Shown piece after piece: positions 1 to 7,104 of a stretch of DNA of 7,343 bases. Both the position numbers and the translations under genes were made by a program. The stretch covers positions 1-7,343 of the forward strand of contig NZ_PTQZ01000079.1 in assembly GCF_002943415.1 (NCBI RefSeq), given 5' to 3'. The stretch's first letter is position 1. Every line of letters begins with the position of its first letter. Under the pieces are notes generated by a model. The model made no database searches. It saw nothing but the letters and a program-made list of their open reading frames with translations, and was not told the origin of the DNA. The DNA comes from Amnimonas aquatica. GTDB taxonomy: Bacteria > Pseudomonadota > Gammaproteobacteria > Pseudomonadales > Moraxellaceae.

Positions 1-2
1 AG

Positions 3-452
3 TTCGTCGGCATCTTCGCGGCCATCGGGCTGGCGCTGGGTGCCATCGGCACGGCGCTGGCGACGGTGGTCAGCGGCCTGCTCGGCCTGCCCTGGTGGCA
101 GCTGCCGCTGGTGCTGCTGGCCATCGTGCTGCTGATCTCCGGGCCGGCGGTGGTGCTGGCCTGGTTCAAGCTGCGCCAGCGCAACCTGGCGCCCATTCTC
201 GATGCCAACGGCTGGGCGGTGAACACCGAGGCGCGCATCAACATTCCCTTCGGGACCGCGCTCACGCACCTGGCGCGCCTGCCGCGCAACGCCAGCCGTT
301 CCTGGCATGACCCGCATGCCGGCCGGCGTGCGCGCCTGGCCTGGCTGCTGCTGGGCCTGCTGCTCGCCGCCGGCTCGGTCTGGGGCTGGCAGTCCGGCTT
401 CTTCAGCCCTGAGACTGAGGTCCCGGGCGCGACGGCCGGCGGCGGCGCCTGA
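3..452 (+). CDS. C-terminal part of a membrane protein of unknown function (5' end outside window)
   Basis: The frame is open from the left edge to TGA at 450-452, giving 149 visible residues. Two hydrophobic segments (about visible residues 1-27 and 33-55) are followed by a basic stretch and a soluble loop. A third segment lies at about 111-129, before a short Gly/Ala-rich tail. The loop holds the striking stretch [11 protein letters not shown] (about 64-74), then INIPFG. I recall similar stretches in uncharacterised bacterial membrane proteins but cannot name a family or function. A GTG at 66 could be a start, but the hydrophobic frame runs on upstream of it to the edge, so the gene more likely begins outside. 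The last 50 bp overlap the 3' end of the convergent helicase gene, and no terminator hairpin is visible between the two. Coding is very likely; function is unknown. Confidence 0.8.
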   Translation, partial: FVGIFAAIGLALGAIGTALATVVSGLLGLPWWQLPLVLLAIVLLISGPAVVLAWFKLRQRNLAPILDANGWAVNTEARINIPFGTALTHLARLPRNASRSWHDPHAGRRARLAWLLLGLLLAAGSVWGWQSGFFSPETEVPGATAGGGA

Positions 453-1842
453 CCGCGCCATCGGGGCGGTTGCCATCCGCCGGGCGGCTGTTGCCGTTCG
501 GCGTGGCCGGGGAGGCCGGGCGCACATTGCCGTCACGCTGTCCCTGCGGTCGCGGTGACTGCCCCTGCGGTTGCCCCTGGCCGCCGCCGCGTTGCCCGCC
601 ACGCCGGCCGGGAGCGGCCTGACCGCTGCGCTGGCCGCCCTGCTGCTGACGCGGCGGGCGCACTTCGCGCGGCTTGCGCAGCGGTTCCGGCCGGGCGTTC
701 GGGTCGGGCTCGAAGCCGGGCACGATCACACGTTCGAGCTTGCGCTTGATGGTCTTCTCGATGTCGGCGAGCAGCTTCAGCTCATCCACGCAGACCAGCG
801 ACACCGCCTCGCCGCCGGCACCCGCGCGGCCGGTGCGGCCGATGCGGTGGACATAGTCCTCGGGCACGTTCGGCAGCTCGTAGTTGACCACGTGCGGCAG
901 ACCGTCGATGTCGATGCCGCGTGCCGCGATGTCGGTCGCCACCAGCACCCGCAGGCGGTTGGCCTTGAACTCTCCGAGCGCCTTCTCGCGCGCGTTCTGG
1001 CTCTTGTTGCCGTGGATGGCCATGGCCGGGATGCCGGCCTTGTCGAGCTGCTCGGCGAGGCGGTTGGCGCCATGCTTGGTGCGCGTGAACACCAGCACCT
1101 GCGACCAGTCGCCGTCGCGGATCAGCTTGTCGAGCAGGGCGCGCTTGGCGTCGCGGTCGACCGGGTAGATCTTCTGTTCGATGCGCTCCACCGTGGTGTT
1201 CGGCGGGGTCACCGAGACTTCCGCGGGGTCGTTCAGCAGACCGCGCGCCAGGTCGCGGATCTCGGCTGCGAAGGTGGCCGAGAACAGCAGATTCTGGCGT
1301 TGCTTCGGCAGCAGCGCGAGCACGCGTCGGATATCGCGGATGAAGCCCATGTCGAGCATGCGGTCGGCTTCGTCGAGCACCAGCAGCTCGACGCCGCCGA
1401 GGTCGATGGTCTTCTGGCCGGCATGGTCGAGCAGGCGGCCCGGTGTCGCCACCAGGATGTCCAGGCGCTGGCGCAGTCGCGAGATCTGCGGATTGATGTT
1501 GACGCCGCCGAACATGACCATGGACGACAGGCCCAGGTACTTGCCGTAGGTGTCCACGCTCTCGCCGACCTGGGCCGCGAGCTCGCGCGTGGGGGTCAGC
1601 ACCAGGGCGCGGATGCGCGCGCGCTGGCCCGGGTGCAGCGGTTTCTGCGTGCTCAGGCGCTGCAGCAGGGGCAGCGTGAAGCCGGCGGTCTTGCCGGTGC
1701 CGGTCTGCGCGGCGGCGAGCAGGTCGCGGCCGGAGAGCACGACCGGAATGGCCTGCTGCTGGATGGGCGTCGGAGTGGTGTAGCCGGTCTCCTCGACTGC
1801 GCGCAGCAGTTCGGGAAGCAGGCCGAGATCGGCGAAGGACAT
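403..1842 (-). CDS. rhlE: ATP-dependent RNA helicase RhlE (DEAD-box)
   Basis: A 479-residue DEAD-box RNA helicase, a cytoplasmic ATP-driven enzyme that remodels RNA duplexes; RhlE members are linked to ribosome maturation and RNA turnover. All core motifs are seen: Q motif (F3, GYTTPTPIQ at 20-28), Walker A AQTGTGKT (45-52), PTRELA (84-89), TPGRL (133-137), DEAD (157-160), SAT (188-190), LVFTRTK (250-256), ARGIDI (307-312) and HRIGRTGR (332-339). The N-terminus MSFADLGL and the order of motifs match RhlE rather than DbpA, SrmB or RhlB. E. coli RhlE is about 450 residues; the excess here is a long low-complexity tail. The frame stays open upstream to 2214, but ATG at 1842 fits the family N-terminus and lies about 50 nt below a likely promoter. 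The upstream GGAA is only a modest Shine-Dalgarno sequence. The gene is divergent from the envelope operon and convergent with the membrane-protein gene. Confidence 0.95.
   Translation of the reverse strand: MSFADLGLLPELLRAVEETGYTTPTPIQQQAIPVVLSGRDLLAAAQTGTGKTAGFTLPLLQRLSTQKPLHPGQRARIRALVLTPTRELAAQVGESVDTYGKYLGLSSMVMFGGVNINPQISRLRQRLDILVATPGRLLDHAGQKTIDLGGVELLVLDEADRMLDMGFIRDIRRVLALLPKQRQNLLFSATFAAEIRDLARGLLNDPAEVSVTPPNTTVERIEQKIYPVDRDAKRALLDKLIRDGDWSQVLVFTRTKHGANRLAEQLDKAGIPAMAIHGNKSQNAREKALGEFKANRLRVLVATDIAARGIDIDGLPHVVNYELPNVPEDYVHRIGRTGRAGAGGEAVSLVCVDELKLLADIEKTIKRKLERVIVPGFEPDPNARPEPLRKPREVRPPRQQQGGQRSGQAAPGRRGGQRGGGQGQPQGQSPRPQGQRDGNVRPASPATPNGNSRPADGNRPDGAVRRRRRPSRPGPQSQG
406..705 (-). 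other. Low-complexity Gly/Arg/Gln/Pro tail of the RhlE helicase
   Basis: Roughly the last 100 codons of the helicase (residues 380-479) encode a disordered, strongly basic tail. It contains RGG-like elements ([13 protein letters not shown]), Q/P-rich repeats (QGQPQGQ, RPQGQ) and an RRRRR cluster near the end. It contains no acidic clusters and few hydrophobic residues. In DEAD-box proteins generally, such tails raise RNA affinity and may promote phase separation; that role here is inference. The tail is encoded partly in the 50-bp convergent overlap with the neighbouring gene. Confidence 0.85.
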
Positions 1843-1898
1843 GGAGTGGTTCCGGTGCGGCCCGCGACGGGCCGGGGTGATGAACGGCAAAGGACGCG

Positions 1899-1904
1899 AG
1901 TATA
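1899..1904 (-). promoter_or_regulatory. Probable -10 box of the rhlE promoter
   Basis: Read on the minus strand this hexamer is TATACT, five of six matches to the sigma-70 consensus, in an otherwise very GC-rich stretch (GGCGTATACTCGCG). Transcription would start near 1892, giving a leader of about 50 nt to the ATG at 1842, which supports that start. The matching -35 position (1922-1927, GCGGCA on the minus strand) is poor, so the promoter may be weak or need an activator. Confidence 0.55.
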
Positions 1905-2090
1905 CGCCATGTGGCGGGTCGTGCCGCCGGTCGTGGTTGTCCGCGCAACCCCCCTCGCCGGGTTCCGGATGTCCTCCTGTGTCCCGCGGACGGGCGCGCA
2001 TGATCCGCGCATTGGCCGGTACAGGCCGCAGGCGCAGGTGCTCCGCCCGGAATGGCGGCACAGGCGCGACCCCAGAAAAACAAGAACAAC

Positions 2091-2094
2091 GAGG
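2091..2094 (+). promoter_or_regulatory. Ribosome binding site fixing the start of the lipoprotein gene
   Basis: GAGG lies 7 nt before the ATG at 2102. The frame is open further upstream to 1841, but only the 2102 start places a lipoprotein signal peptide at the N-terminus, and the A-rich leader just before the GAGG looks non-coding. Confidence 0.7.
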
Positions 2095-2101
2095 TATACC
2101 C

Positions 2102-4291
2102 ATGGCTGTCCATGCGCACCGCCGTCGCCTTTCGTGGCTCGTCCTGCCGTTGCTGTCGCTGGCCCTGGCAGGCTGTTTCGGTTCTGATGACGGCGGCGAC
2201 AGCCGCGAAGGCAAGCCGAGGGTGCAGCCGCTGACCCGTTACGACATGGCCAATGACTGCTATGTCATGAAAGCCGCCGACGCCGGCCACGTCACCCAGG
2301 CCAAGGACGGCAGCTACGCCGCCGATGCCGCCGCCGCGTCCGGCGCCGAACCCCTGTTCATGAAGCCGACCGCGCTCGGCCGCTACCTGATCATGGCCCG
2401 TGACAGCCGCCTGATGGCCGCCGTCAGCGGCAAGGTCGGCTCGGCCTCGTCGCCGTCCGACAGCAGCGACTGGATCGTGGAGGCTTCCGGGCAGGGCCGG
2501 TTCACGCTCAAGCTGGCATCCGGCAAGGCGCTGGCCGTGGCTCCGGAGAGCCGTGCCCTGGTGCTGGCCGACCAGCCGTCGGTGTTCAGCTTCGCGCTCG
2601 CCGAGGGTTGCACGCCGTATCCGGAAATCACCGTCAACGCCGAGGGCGAGACCTTCAGCGGCACCCGCAATGGCGAGGTGCTGGGCTTTGCCGATGCCCA
2701 CGTGCACATCAGCGCCACCGACTTCCTCGGCGGCTCCAAGTACGGCACGCCGTTCCACCGTTTCGGTGTCACCCACGCGCTCAAGGACTGCAAGGACATC
2801 CACGGTCCCAGCGGCCGCCTCGACCTGATCGGCAACCTCTACGGCAACGACCCGCTGGGCCAGCACGACAACCAGGGCTGGCCGAGCTTCGCCAGCTGGC
2901 CGGCCGCGCATTCGCTGACCCACGAGGGCATGTACTACAAGTGGGTAGAACGCGCCTGGAAGGCCGGTTTGCGCATCATGGTCAACGAGCTGGTGGAGAA
3001 CGAGGTGCTGTGCACGGTCAACTCCCTGCTCAAGCTGAAGGCGAACAACTGCAATGAAATGAACTCGGTCTACAAGCAGGCCGAGATGATGCGCTCGCTG
3101 CAGGACTACGTGGATGCCCAGGAGGGCGGCCCGGGCAAGGGCTGGTTCCGTCTCGTCACCACGCCGGCCGAAGCGCGCAAGGTGATCGCCGAGGGCAAGC
3201 TGGCGGTGGTGCTGGGGGTGGAAATCTCGCACCTGTTCGACTGCAAGGTCAGCTACGGCCTGCTGCCCGACCTGCCAGGCATTCCGCTGCCGGACATTCC
3301 GCTGGTGGCGGGCGAGACCCCGGGCTGCAGCGAGAAGAGCATCGACGAGGAGCTGGCCATGCTGCACTCGGTCGGCGTCCGTCAGCTGTTCCCGGTGCAC
3401 GAATTCGACAATGCCCTGGGTGGCAACGGCATCTTCAACGGGCTGGTGCTCAACCTCGGCAACCGCCTCGACACCGGCCGCTTCTGGCAGACCTACGACT
3501 GCCCTGAGGATGACTATTACTACAGCGCCGGCGCCATCATGACCACGGTGCCGGAGCTGTTCAACAGCGATGACCCCGTCACTTCGCTGCTGCGCCAGCT
3601 CACCGGCGGCACGCTGCCGGTCTACAAGTCGAACAAGCCGCAGTGCAACGCGCGCGGCATGACTCCGCTGGGCCGCTATGCCATCGGCAAGATGATGGAC
3701 CACGGCATGATCATCGACCTCGACCACCTCGAGCTGAAGATGAAGAGCGAAGTCATCGAGATGGCCAAGCCGCGCAACTACCCGCTGACCTCGACCCATG
3801 GCGGCCATGGCGGCATCTCCATGGCGCAGGCTCGCGACATCTTCAACCTCGGCGGTCTGATCTACGACTACAAGGGTACCGGCAAGGGCTTTGTCAGCGG
3901 CTTCCTGAAGGCGCGCGAGACCCATGCCGCCTCCGGCACGCAGCATGCCTTCGCCTTCGGCTTCGGCGCCGACACCAACGGCATGGGCGCGCAGGCCGGT
4001 CCGCGCACCGGCGACAACGTGAAGCCGGTGCAGTACCCGTTCACCCTGTTCTCCGGTCCCGACTGGGGTGGCGAGTTCAGCAAGCTGAAGCCGGTGCGCT
4101 TCGACCAGCAGCGTTCCGGCGAACGCCTCTATGACACCGACCGCGATGGCCAGGCGCACTACGGCCTGATCGCCGACTGGGTCGAGGAAGTGCGCATCGA
4201 AGGTGGCAACGAGGCGTTGAGCGCGCTGTACCGCTCCGCCGAGGTCTACCTGCAGATGTGGGAGCGTGCGCTGGAGGCAAGCAAGCGATGA
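2102..4291 (+). CDS. Lipoprotein related to M19/membrane dipeptidase metal-dependent hydrolases
   Basis: A 729-residue exported lipoprotein. An Arg-rich N-terminus and hydrophobic core lead to the lipobox LAGC with lipidated Cys25; Phe at +2 allows outer-membrane sorting. Residues about 40-190 form a beta-rich domain I do not recognise. The rest resembles peptidase M19 (renal dipeptidase) by pattern: DAHVHI with His200/His202 (first metal site), GVEISHL with Glu374 (bridging carboxylate), His433 in [16 protein letters not shown] with His542, STHGGHGG with His566, and GADTNG with Asp624. These are the expected ligand types in the expected order, so a zinc-type hydrolase acting on a peptide-like or amide/ester substrate is plausible; the substrate is unknown. 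Differences from M19 are HxH in place of HxD, large insertions, and nine Cys after the lipid Cys, mostly in likely pairs. It is the first gene of the operon, and its stop overlaps the next start as ATGA. Confidence is high for coding and lipoprotein, moderate for the family. Confidence 0.75.
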   Translation: MAVHAHRRRLSWLVLPLLSLALAGCFGSDDGGDSREGKPRVQPLTRYDMANDCYVMKAADAGHVTQAKDGSYAADAAAASGAEPLFMKPTALGRYLIMARDSRLMAAVSGKVGSASSPSDSSDWIVEASGQGRFTLKLASGKALAVAPESRALVLADQPSVFSFALAEGCTPYPEITVNAEGETFSGTRNGEVLGFADAHVHISATDFLGGSKYGTPFHRFGVTHALKDCKDIHGPSGRLDLIGNLYGNDPLGQHDNQGWPSFASWPAAHSLTHEGMYYKWVERAWKAGLRIMVNELVENEVLCTVNSLLKLKANNCNEMNSVYKQAEMMRSLQDYVDAQEGGPGKGWFRLVTTPAEARKVIAEGKLAVVLGVEISHLFDCKVSYGLLPDLPGIPLPDIPLVAGETPGCSEKSIDEELAMLHSVGVRQLFPVHEFDNALGGNGIFNGLVLNLGNRLDTGRFWQTYDCPEDDYYYSAGAIMTTVPELFNSDDPVTSLLRQLTGGTLPVYKSNKPQCNARGMTPLGRYAIGKMMDHGMIIDLDHLELKMKSEVIEMAKPRNYPLTSTHGGHGGISMAQARDIFNLGGLIYDYKGTGKGFVSGFLKARETHAASGTQHAFAFGFGADTNGMGAQAGPRTGDNVKPVQYPFTLFSGPDWGGEFSKLKPVRFDQQRSGERLYDTDRDGQAHYGLIADWVEEVRIEGGNEALSALYRSAEVYLQMWERALEASKR

Positions 4292-4668
4292 GCGAGAAAC
4301 TGCGCACCGGCCTCTATCTCCTCGTGGCCCTGGCCGTGCTGGCGGGGCTCTGGCAACTGCTGCGGCCGGCACCGATGGTGGTGCAGGGCGGCGCGGCGAC
4401 CAGCGGCGGCAGCGCCTTCACCTGGGGTGTCGCCAATGGCGTCGCCTCCGGCCCCGAGCTGCTGGTGCTGCGCCAGGGCGAGCGGGTGAGGCTGCAGGTC
4501 ACCAGCGACGAGGCCGACGAACTGCACCTGCACGGCTACGAGATCACCCGCCAGCTCATGGCCGGCCGTACCGAGAGCGTCACCTTCACGGCCGACCGCA
4601 GCGGGCGATTCGACCTCGAGCTGCATCGCCGCCACCGCACGCTGGCGGTGCTCGAGGTCACGCCCTAG
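4288..4668 (+). CDS. Membrane-anchored cupredoxin-like protein
   Basis: A 126-residue protein with one N-terminal hydrophobic helix (about 8-25) and no clear signal-peptidase site, so it is probably anchored in the inner membrane with its domain in the periplasm. Residues about 42-126 read as a small cupredoxin-like beta sandwich: LVLRQGERVRLQVTSDEADELHLHGYE, then SVTFTADRSGRFDLELH, then a final strand ending VLEVTP. This resembles the EfeO/plastocyanin-like Cupredoxin_1 type. It has no cysteine, so it cannot form a blue type-1 copper site. His80/His82 and His113/His116 are the only obvious candidate ligands, for Cu(II) or another metal. ATG 4288-4290 overlaps the upstream TGA, and its TAG shares its last base with the downstream GTG. 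An upstream in-frame start at 4258 would lie inside the lipoprotein gene and is not favoured. Confidence 0.8.
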   Translation: MSEKLRTGLYLLVALAVLAGLWQLLRPAPMVVQGGAATSGGSAFTWGVANGVASGPELLVLRQGERVRLQVTSDEADELHLHGYEITRQLMAGRTESVTFTADRSGRFDLELHRRHRTLAVLEVTP

Positions 4669-6209
4669 TGCGCCGTCCGATCGCCGAACGCGCTTCCGCC
4701 GTTCGGCCGGGGGCATCCCGCCTGCTCTGGCGGGCATCCTGGCTGGTGGCGCTGCTGACCTTGCCCGGCGTGGTGCTGGCGCATTCGTTCGGCCGCACCT
4801 ACACCCTGCCGGTGCCGCTCTGGCTTTACACCTACGGCGCCGCCGCGGCGCTGATCCTGTCCTTCCTCATGGCCGGCTGGCTGACCCGCCATGCCGCCCG
4901 CTGGCAGGATGACGGCGCTCCGGCGCCGGCCGCCTGGCACGACAGCGGCGAGGAGGCACCCGCCGGTCCCTGGCTGCGGCGCTGGAGCTGGCTCAGCCTG
5001 GCCGGGCTGGGGCTGGCCGTGGTCACCGGCCTGCTGGGCTCGCGCAACCCCTACGCCAACTTCAGCATGACCTGGTTCTGGGTCATCTTCGTGCTGGGTG
5101 CGACCTACCTCAGCGCCCTGATCGGGCAGGGCAACGCGCGCGCCAACCCCTGGCATGTCATGGGCGTGCTGCTCGCCTCGTGGCGTCCGCGCTGGCGCAC
5201 CGGGCTCTGGCGCTATCCTGCCCGGCTGGGCTACTGGCCGGCGCTGGCGCTCTACATGGGCTTCATCTGGGTCGAGCTGTTCGCCCATGTGGTGCCGTTC
5301 ACCCTGGCCTGGCTGCTGATCGGCTACACCGTGTTCACGCTGCTGGCCATGCGCGCCTTCGGCGTGCGCGACTGGCTGCGCCAGGGCGAGTTCTTCAGCG
5401 TCTTCCTGCGCCTCATCGGTCTCATGGCCTGCCGTTGCTGGCAGGCGGCGGAAGGTGGTGCCGGACGCTGGCAATGGCGCATGCCGTTCTCGGGACTGCC
5501 CGGCCGTCGCTGCGAGGATGTCAGCCTGCTGGTGTTCCTGCTTTTCATGCTGTCCTCCACCAGCTTCGACGGCCTGCACGAGACCGCGCCCTGGGTCGCG
5601 CTGTTCTGGCGCGACGGGCTGGAGCTGATGCGGCCCTGGCTGGCGCCACCGCTGGTCAGCCACTACCCGCTGCTGCTGGATCTGTATCTGCTCTGGCAGA
5701 CGCTGGCGCTGGTGCTGTCGCCATTCATCTATCTGTTGCTCTACCTGCTCACCATCCGGCTCATGCGCGCGCTCACCGGCAGCGAGCTGTCCGTGCGCGA
5801 GCTGGCGCTGCGCTTCGCCTTCACGCTGCTGCCCATCGTGCTGGTCTACCACGTCAGCCACTACTACACGCTGCTGGTGACCCAGGGCACGCAGCTGCTG
5901 CCGCTGCTCTCGGATCCGTTCGGGCGTGGCTGGAACCTGTTCGGCACGGCCACTTGGCTGCGCCGGCCGATCATTCCCGAGGCCGGCACGGTCTGGCATG
6001 CGCAGGTCGGGCTGATCGTGCTCGGCCATGTCATCAGCGTCTGGCTGGCGCATGTCGAGGCGCTGAGGCTGTTCGGCAGCGCGCGCATGGCGCTCCGCAG
6101 CCAGTGGCCCATGCTGGTGCTGATGGTGGTTTTCACCACCTCCGGGCTGTGGATCCTGTCGCAGCCCTTCAGTCCGGGAATATCGCTGCAGGGGCTGTCC
6201 TCGAACTGA
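4668..6209 (+). CDS. Polytopic membrane protein, about 12 helices, histidines within helices
   Basis: A 513-residue integral inner-membrane protein. The first hydrophobic segment (about 25-38) ends VVLA before HSFGRTYTLPVP, which looks like a signal peptide cleavage site that would expose His39, although it could remain an anchor. Further helices lie at about 51-72, 105-124, 133-152, 187-207, 209-230, 241-257, 285-302, 331-366 (probably two), 382-405, 445-465 and 480-498. Histidines sit in or near helices: His207, His395/His398 (YHVSHYYTLL) and His454/His462 (GHVISVWLAH). The conserved-looking loop LLSDPFGRGWNLFGTA lies between helices. From memory, proteins of this style occur in actinobacteria and proteobacteria, are uncharacterised, and some are labelled FedB/fenitrothion hydrolase; I cannot verify that. 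The GTG start at 4668 has GAGG 10 nt upstream (4654-4657) and follows the previous stop as TAGTG. Coding and membrane location are firm; function is unknown. Confidence 0.8.
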   Translation: MRRPIAERASAVRPGASRLLWRASWLVALLTLPGVVLAHSFGRTYTLPVPLWLYTYGAAAALILSFLMAGWLTRHAARWQDDGAPAPAAWHDSGEEAPAGPWLRRWSWLSLAGLGLAVVTGLLGSRNPYANFSMTWFWVIFVLGATYLSALIGQGNARANPWHVMGVLLASWRPRWRTGLWRYPARLGYWPALALYMGFIWVELFAHVVPFTLAWLLIGYTVFTLLAMRAFGVRDWLRQGEFFSVFLRLIGLMACRCWQAAEGGAGRWQWRMPFSGLPGRRCEDVSLLVFLLFMLSSTSFDGLHETAPWVALFWRDGLELMRPWLAPPLVSHYPLLLDLYLLWQTLALVLSPFIYLLLYLLTIRLMRALTGSELSVRELALRFAFTLLPIVLVYHVSHYYTLLVTQGTQLLPLLSDPFGRGWNLFGTATWLRRPIIPEAGTVWHAQVGLIVLGHVISVWLAHVEALRLFGSARMALRSQWPMLVLMVVFTTSGLWILSQPFSPGISLQGLSSN

Positions 6210-6214
6210 TCTCG

Positions 6215-6223
6215 TGGTATGAA
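6215..6223 (+). promoter_or_regulatory. Candidate extended -10 promoter upstream of the SDR gene
   Basis: TGGTATGAA has the TGn extension followed by TATGAA (four of six to TATAAT). It lies in a locally AT-richer 55-bp gap and would give a leader of about 35 nt. No acceptable -35 is seen 16-18 bp upstream. Read-through from the envelope operon is the alternative, since no terminator hairpin is visible after 6209. Confidence 0.3.
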
Positions 6224-6249
6224 TGGGTTTGTTGTCAGAATTCAGTGTC

Positions 6250-6254
6250 AGGAG
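6250..6254 (+). promoter_or_regulatory. Ribosome binding site choosing the SDR start
   Basis: AGGAG sits 10 nt before the ATG at 6265. The in-frame ATG at 6223 has no Shine-Dalgarno sequence and would add 14 residues before the beta strand that normally opens an SDR Rossmann fold, so 6265 is preferred. Confidence 0.75.
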
Positions 6255-6264
6255 ATCAGGTGGC

Positions 6265-7104
6265 ATGTCCCGGACCGTACTCATCACCGGCTGCTCGACG
6301 GGCATAGGCCGGGCGCTCGCGCTGGAGCTGCATGGCCGCGGCCTGACCGTGTGCGCCACCGCGCGCCGTCCGGAAACGCTCGCCGAACTTCACGCCGCCG
6401 GCCTGCGCACCTATGCGCTCGATGTCTGCTCGCCAGCGAGCATCGCGGCGCTGGCCGAGCAGCTGGCGGCCGATGGCCTGGTGCCCGACGCGCTGGTCAA
6501 CAATGCCGGCTACGGCGCCATGGGGCCGTTGCTGGAGCTGCCATCCGACGAGCTGCAGCGCCAGTTCGACACCAATGTCTTCGCGCTGATGGCGGTGACC
6601 CGCGCCTTCGTGCCCGGCATGATCGCCCGCCGCCGGGGGCTGGTGGTCAATGTCGGCAGTGTCTCCGGGGTGCTGCCGACCCCGTTCTCCGGTGCCTACT
6701 GCGCGACCAAGGCCGCCGTGCATGCCCTGTCCGACGCGCTGCGCATCGAGCTGGCACCGTTCGGTGTCGATGTGCTGGTGGTGCAGCCGGGCGGCATCGA
6801 GTCGCAGTTCGGCGCCACCGCCGGCCAGGGCGCCAGCGAGCGTCGCGGCGATCTGGCACTGTACGCGCCGCTGGCGGCCGCCATCGACGCCCGCGCCGCC
6901 GCCTCGCAGCAGAACGCCACCCCCGCCGCCGAGTTCGCGCGCCAGCTCGCCGATGCCATGCAGGCCGGGCGGCCGGCACCGGTGGTGCGCATAGGCCATG
7001 GCAGCTTCATCATGCCGCAGCTCAAGCGCTGGCTGCCGACGCGCGTGCTCGACCGCGTGCTCGCGCGCCGTTTCGGCCTCGACCGGCTGGCCTCCGGTGA
7101 CTGA
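6265..7104 (+). CDS. Short-chain dehydrogenase/reductase (classical SDR)
   Basis: A 279-residue cytoplasmic NAD(P)-dependent oxidoreductase with a Rossmann fold starting almost at residue 1. It shows the cofactor motif TGCSTGIG (8-15), Arg34/Arg35 after the second beta strand (suggesting NADP(H) over NAD(H)), LDV (52-54) and NNAGYG (79-84). The catalytic tetrad is Asn104, Ser132, Tyr145 and Lys149 (YCATK). VQPGGIESQF follows where the substrate-loop PG motif is expected. The length and the C-terminal extension of about 80 residues resemble the retinol dehydrogenase/17-beta-hydroxysteroid dehydrogenase-like SDRs. The substrate, probably a hydrophobic alcohol or ketone, cannot be read from the sequence. 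It follows the envelope operon after 55 bp and is overlapped at its end by an AraC-type regulator gene, so those two are likely co-transcribed. The family is certain; the reaction direction and substrate are unknown. Confidence 0.92.
   Translation: MSRTVLITGCSTGIGRALALELHGRGLTVCATARRPETLAELHAAGLRTYALDVCSPASIAALAEQLAADGLVPDALVNNAGYGAMGPLLELPSDELQRQFDTNVFALMAVTRAFVPGMIARRRGLVVNVGSVSGVLPTPFSGAYCATKAAVHALSDALRIELAPFGVDVLVVQPGGIESQFGATAGQGASERRGDLALYAPLAAAIDARAAASQQNATPAAEFARQLADAMQAGRPAPVVRIGHGSFIMPQLKRWLPTRVLDRVLARRFGLDRLASGD

Larger units (their letters stand above)
1843..2101. other. Divergent intergenic region between rhlE and the envelope operon
   Basis: This 259-bp non-coding gap separates two divergent genes and must hold both promoters. 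Only the rhlE side has a convincing -10 element. On the plus side, an A-rich leader (CCCAGAAAAACAAGAACAAC, 2071-2090) precedes the ribosome binding site, but I see no clear -35/-10 pair. TTGGCC at 2012-2017 has no matching -10 at the right distance. A short GCGCG/CGCGC inverted repeat (1994-1998 and 2006-2010) is too weak to call. The long frames that cross this gap on both strands are not supported as coding. Confidence 0.7.

Noticed and set aside
2093..2100. Palindrome GGTATACC just before the lipoprotein start, echoing GTATAC at 1900-1905
   Set aside because: It is too short and lies between the ribosome binding site and the start; the second copy is part of the rhlE -10. Chance is the simplest explanation.
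571..2187. Plus-strand open frame of about 538 codons antisense to rhlE
   Set aside because: The translation is low-complexity (His/Gln/Arg/Ala/Val-rich), as expected for the reverse complement of a GC-rich gene. The helicase on the other strand is unambiguous.
1843..2214. N-terminal extension of rhlE up to an ATG at 2214
   Set aside because: The extra 124 residues have no similarity to RhlE, would overlap the divergent lipoprotein gene and would sit upstream of the likely promoter at 1899-1904.
782..4372. Minus-strand open frame of about 1196 codons spanning the lipoprotein gene, the intergenic gap and much of rhlE
   Set aside because: It is antisense to the lipoprotein gene and in a different frame from rhlE, has no recognisable domains, and is the kind of stop-free shadow that strong GC3 codon bias creates.
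4665..6359. Minus-strand open frame of about 564 codons opposite the polytopic membrane protein
   Set aside because: It is Gln/Arg/Pro/His-rich with no domain and directly antisense to a gene with clear transmembrane segments.
6219..7100. Second plus-strand frame covering the SDR gene (293 codons)
   Set aside because: The translation is Arg/Ala/Gly-rich shadow sequence; the SDR motifs all lie in the other frame, which also has the AGGAG ribosome binding site.
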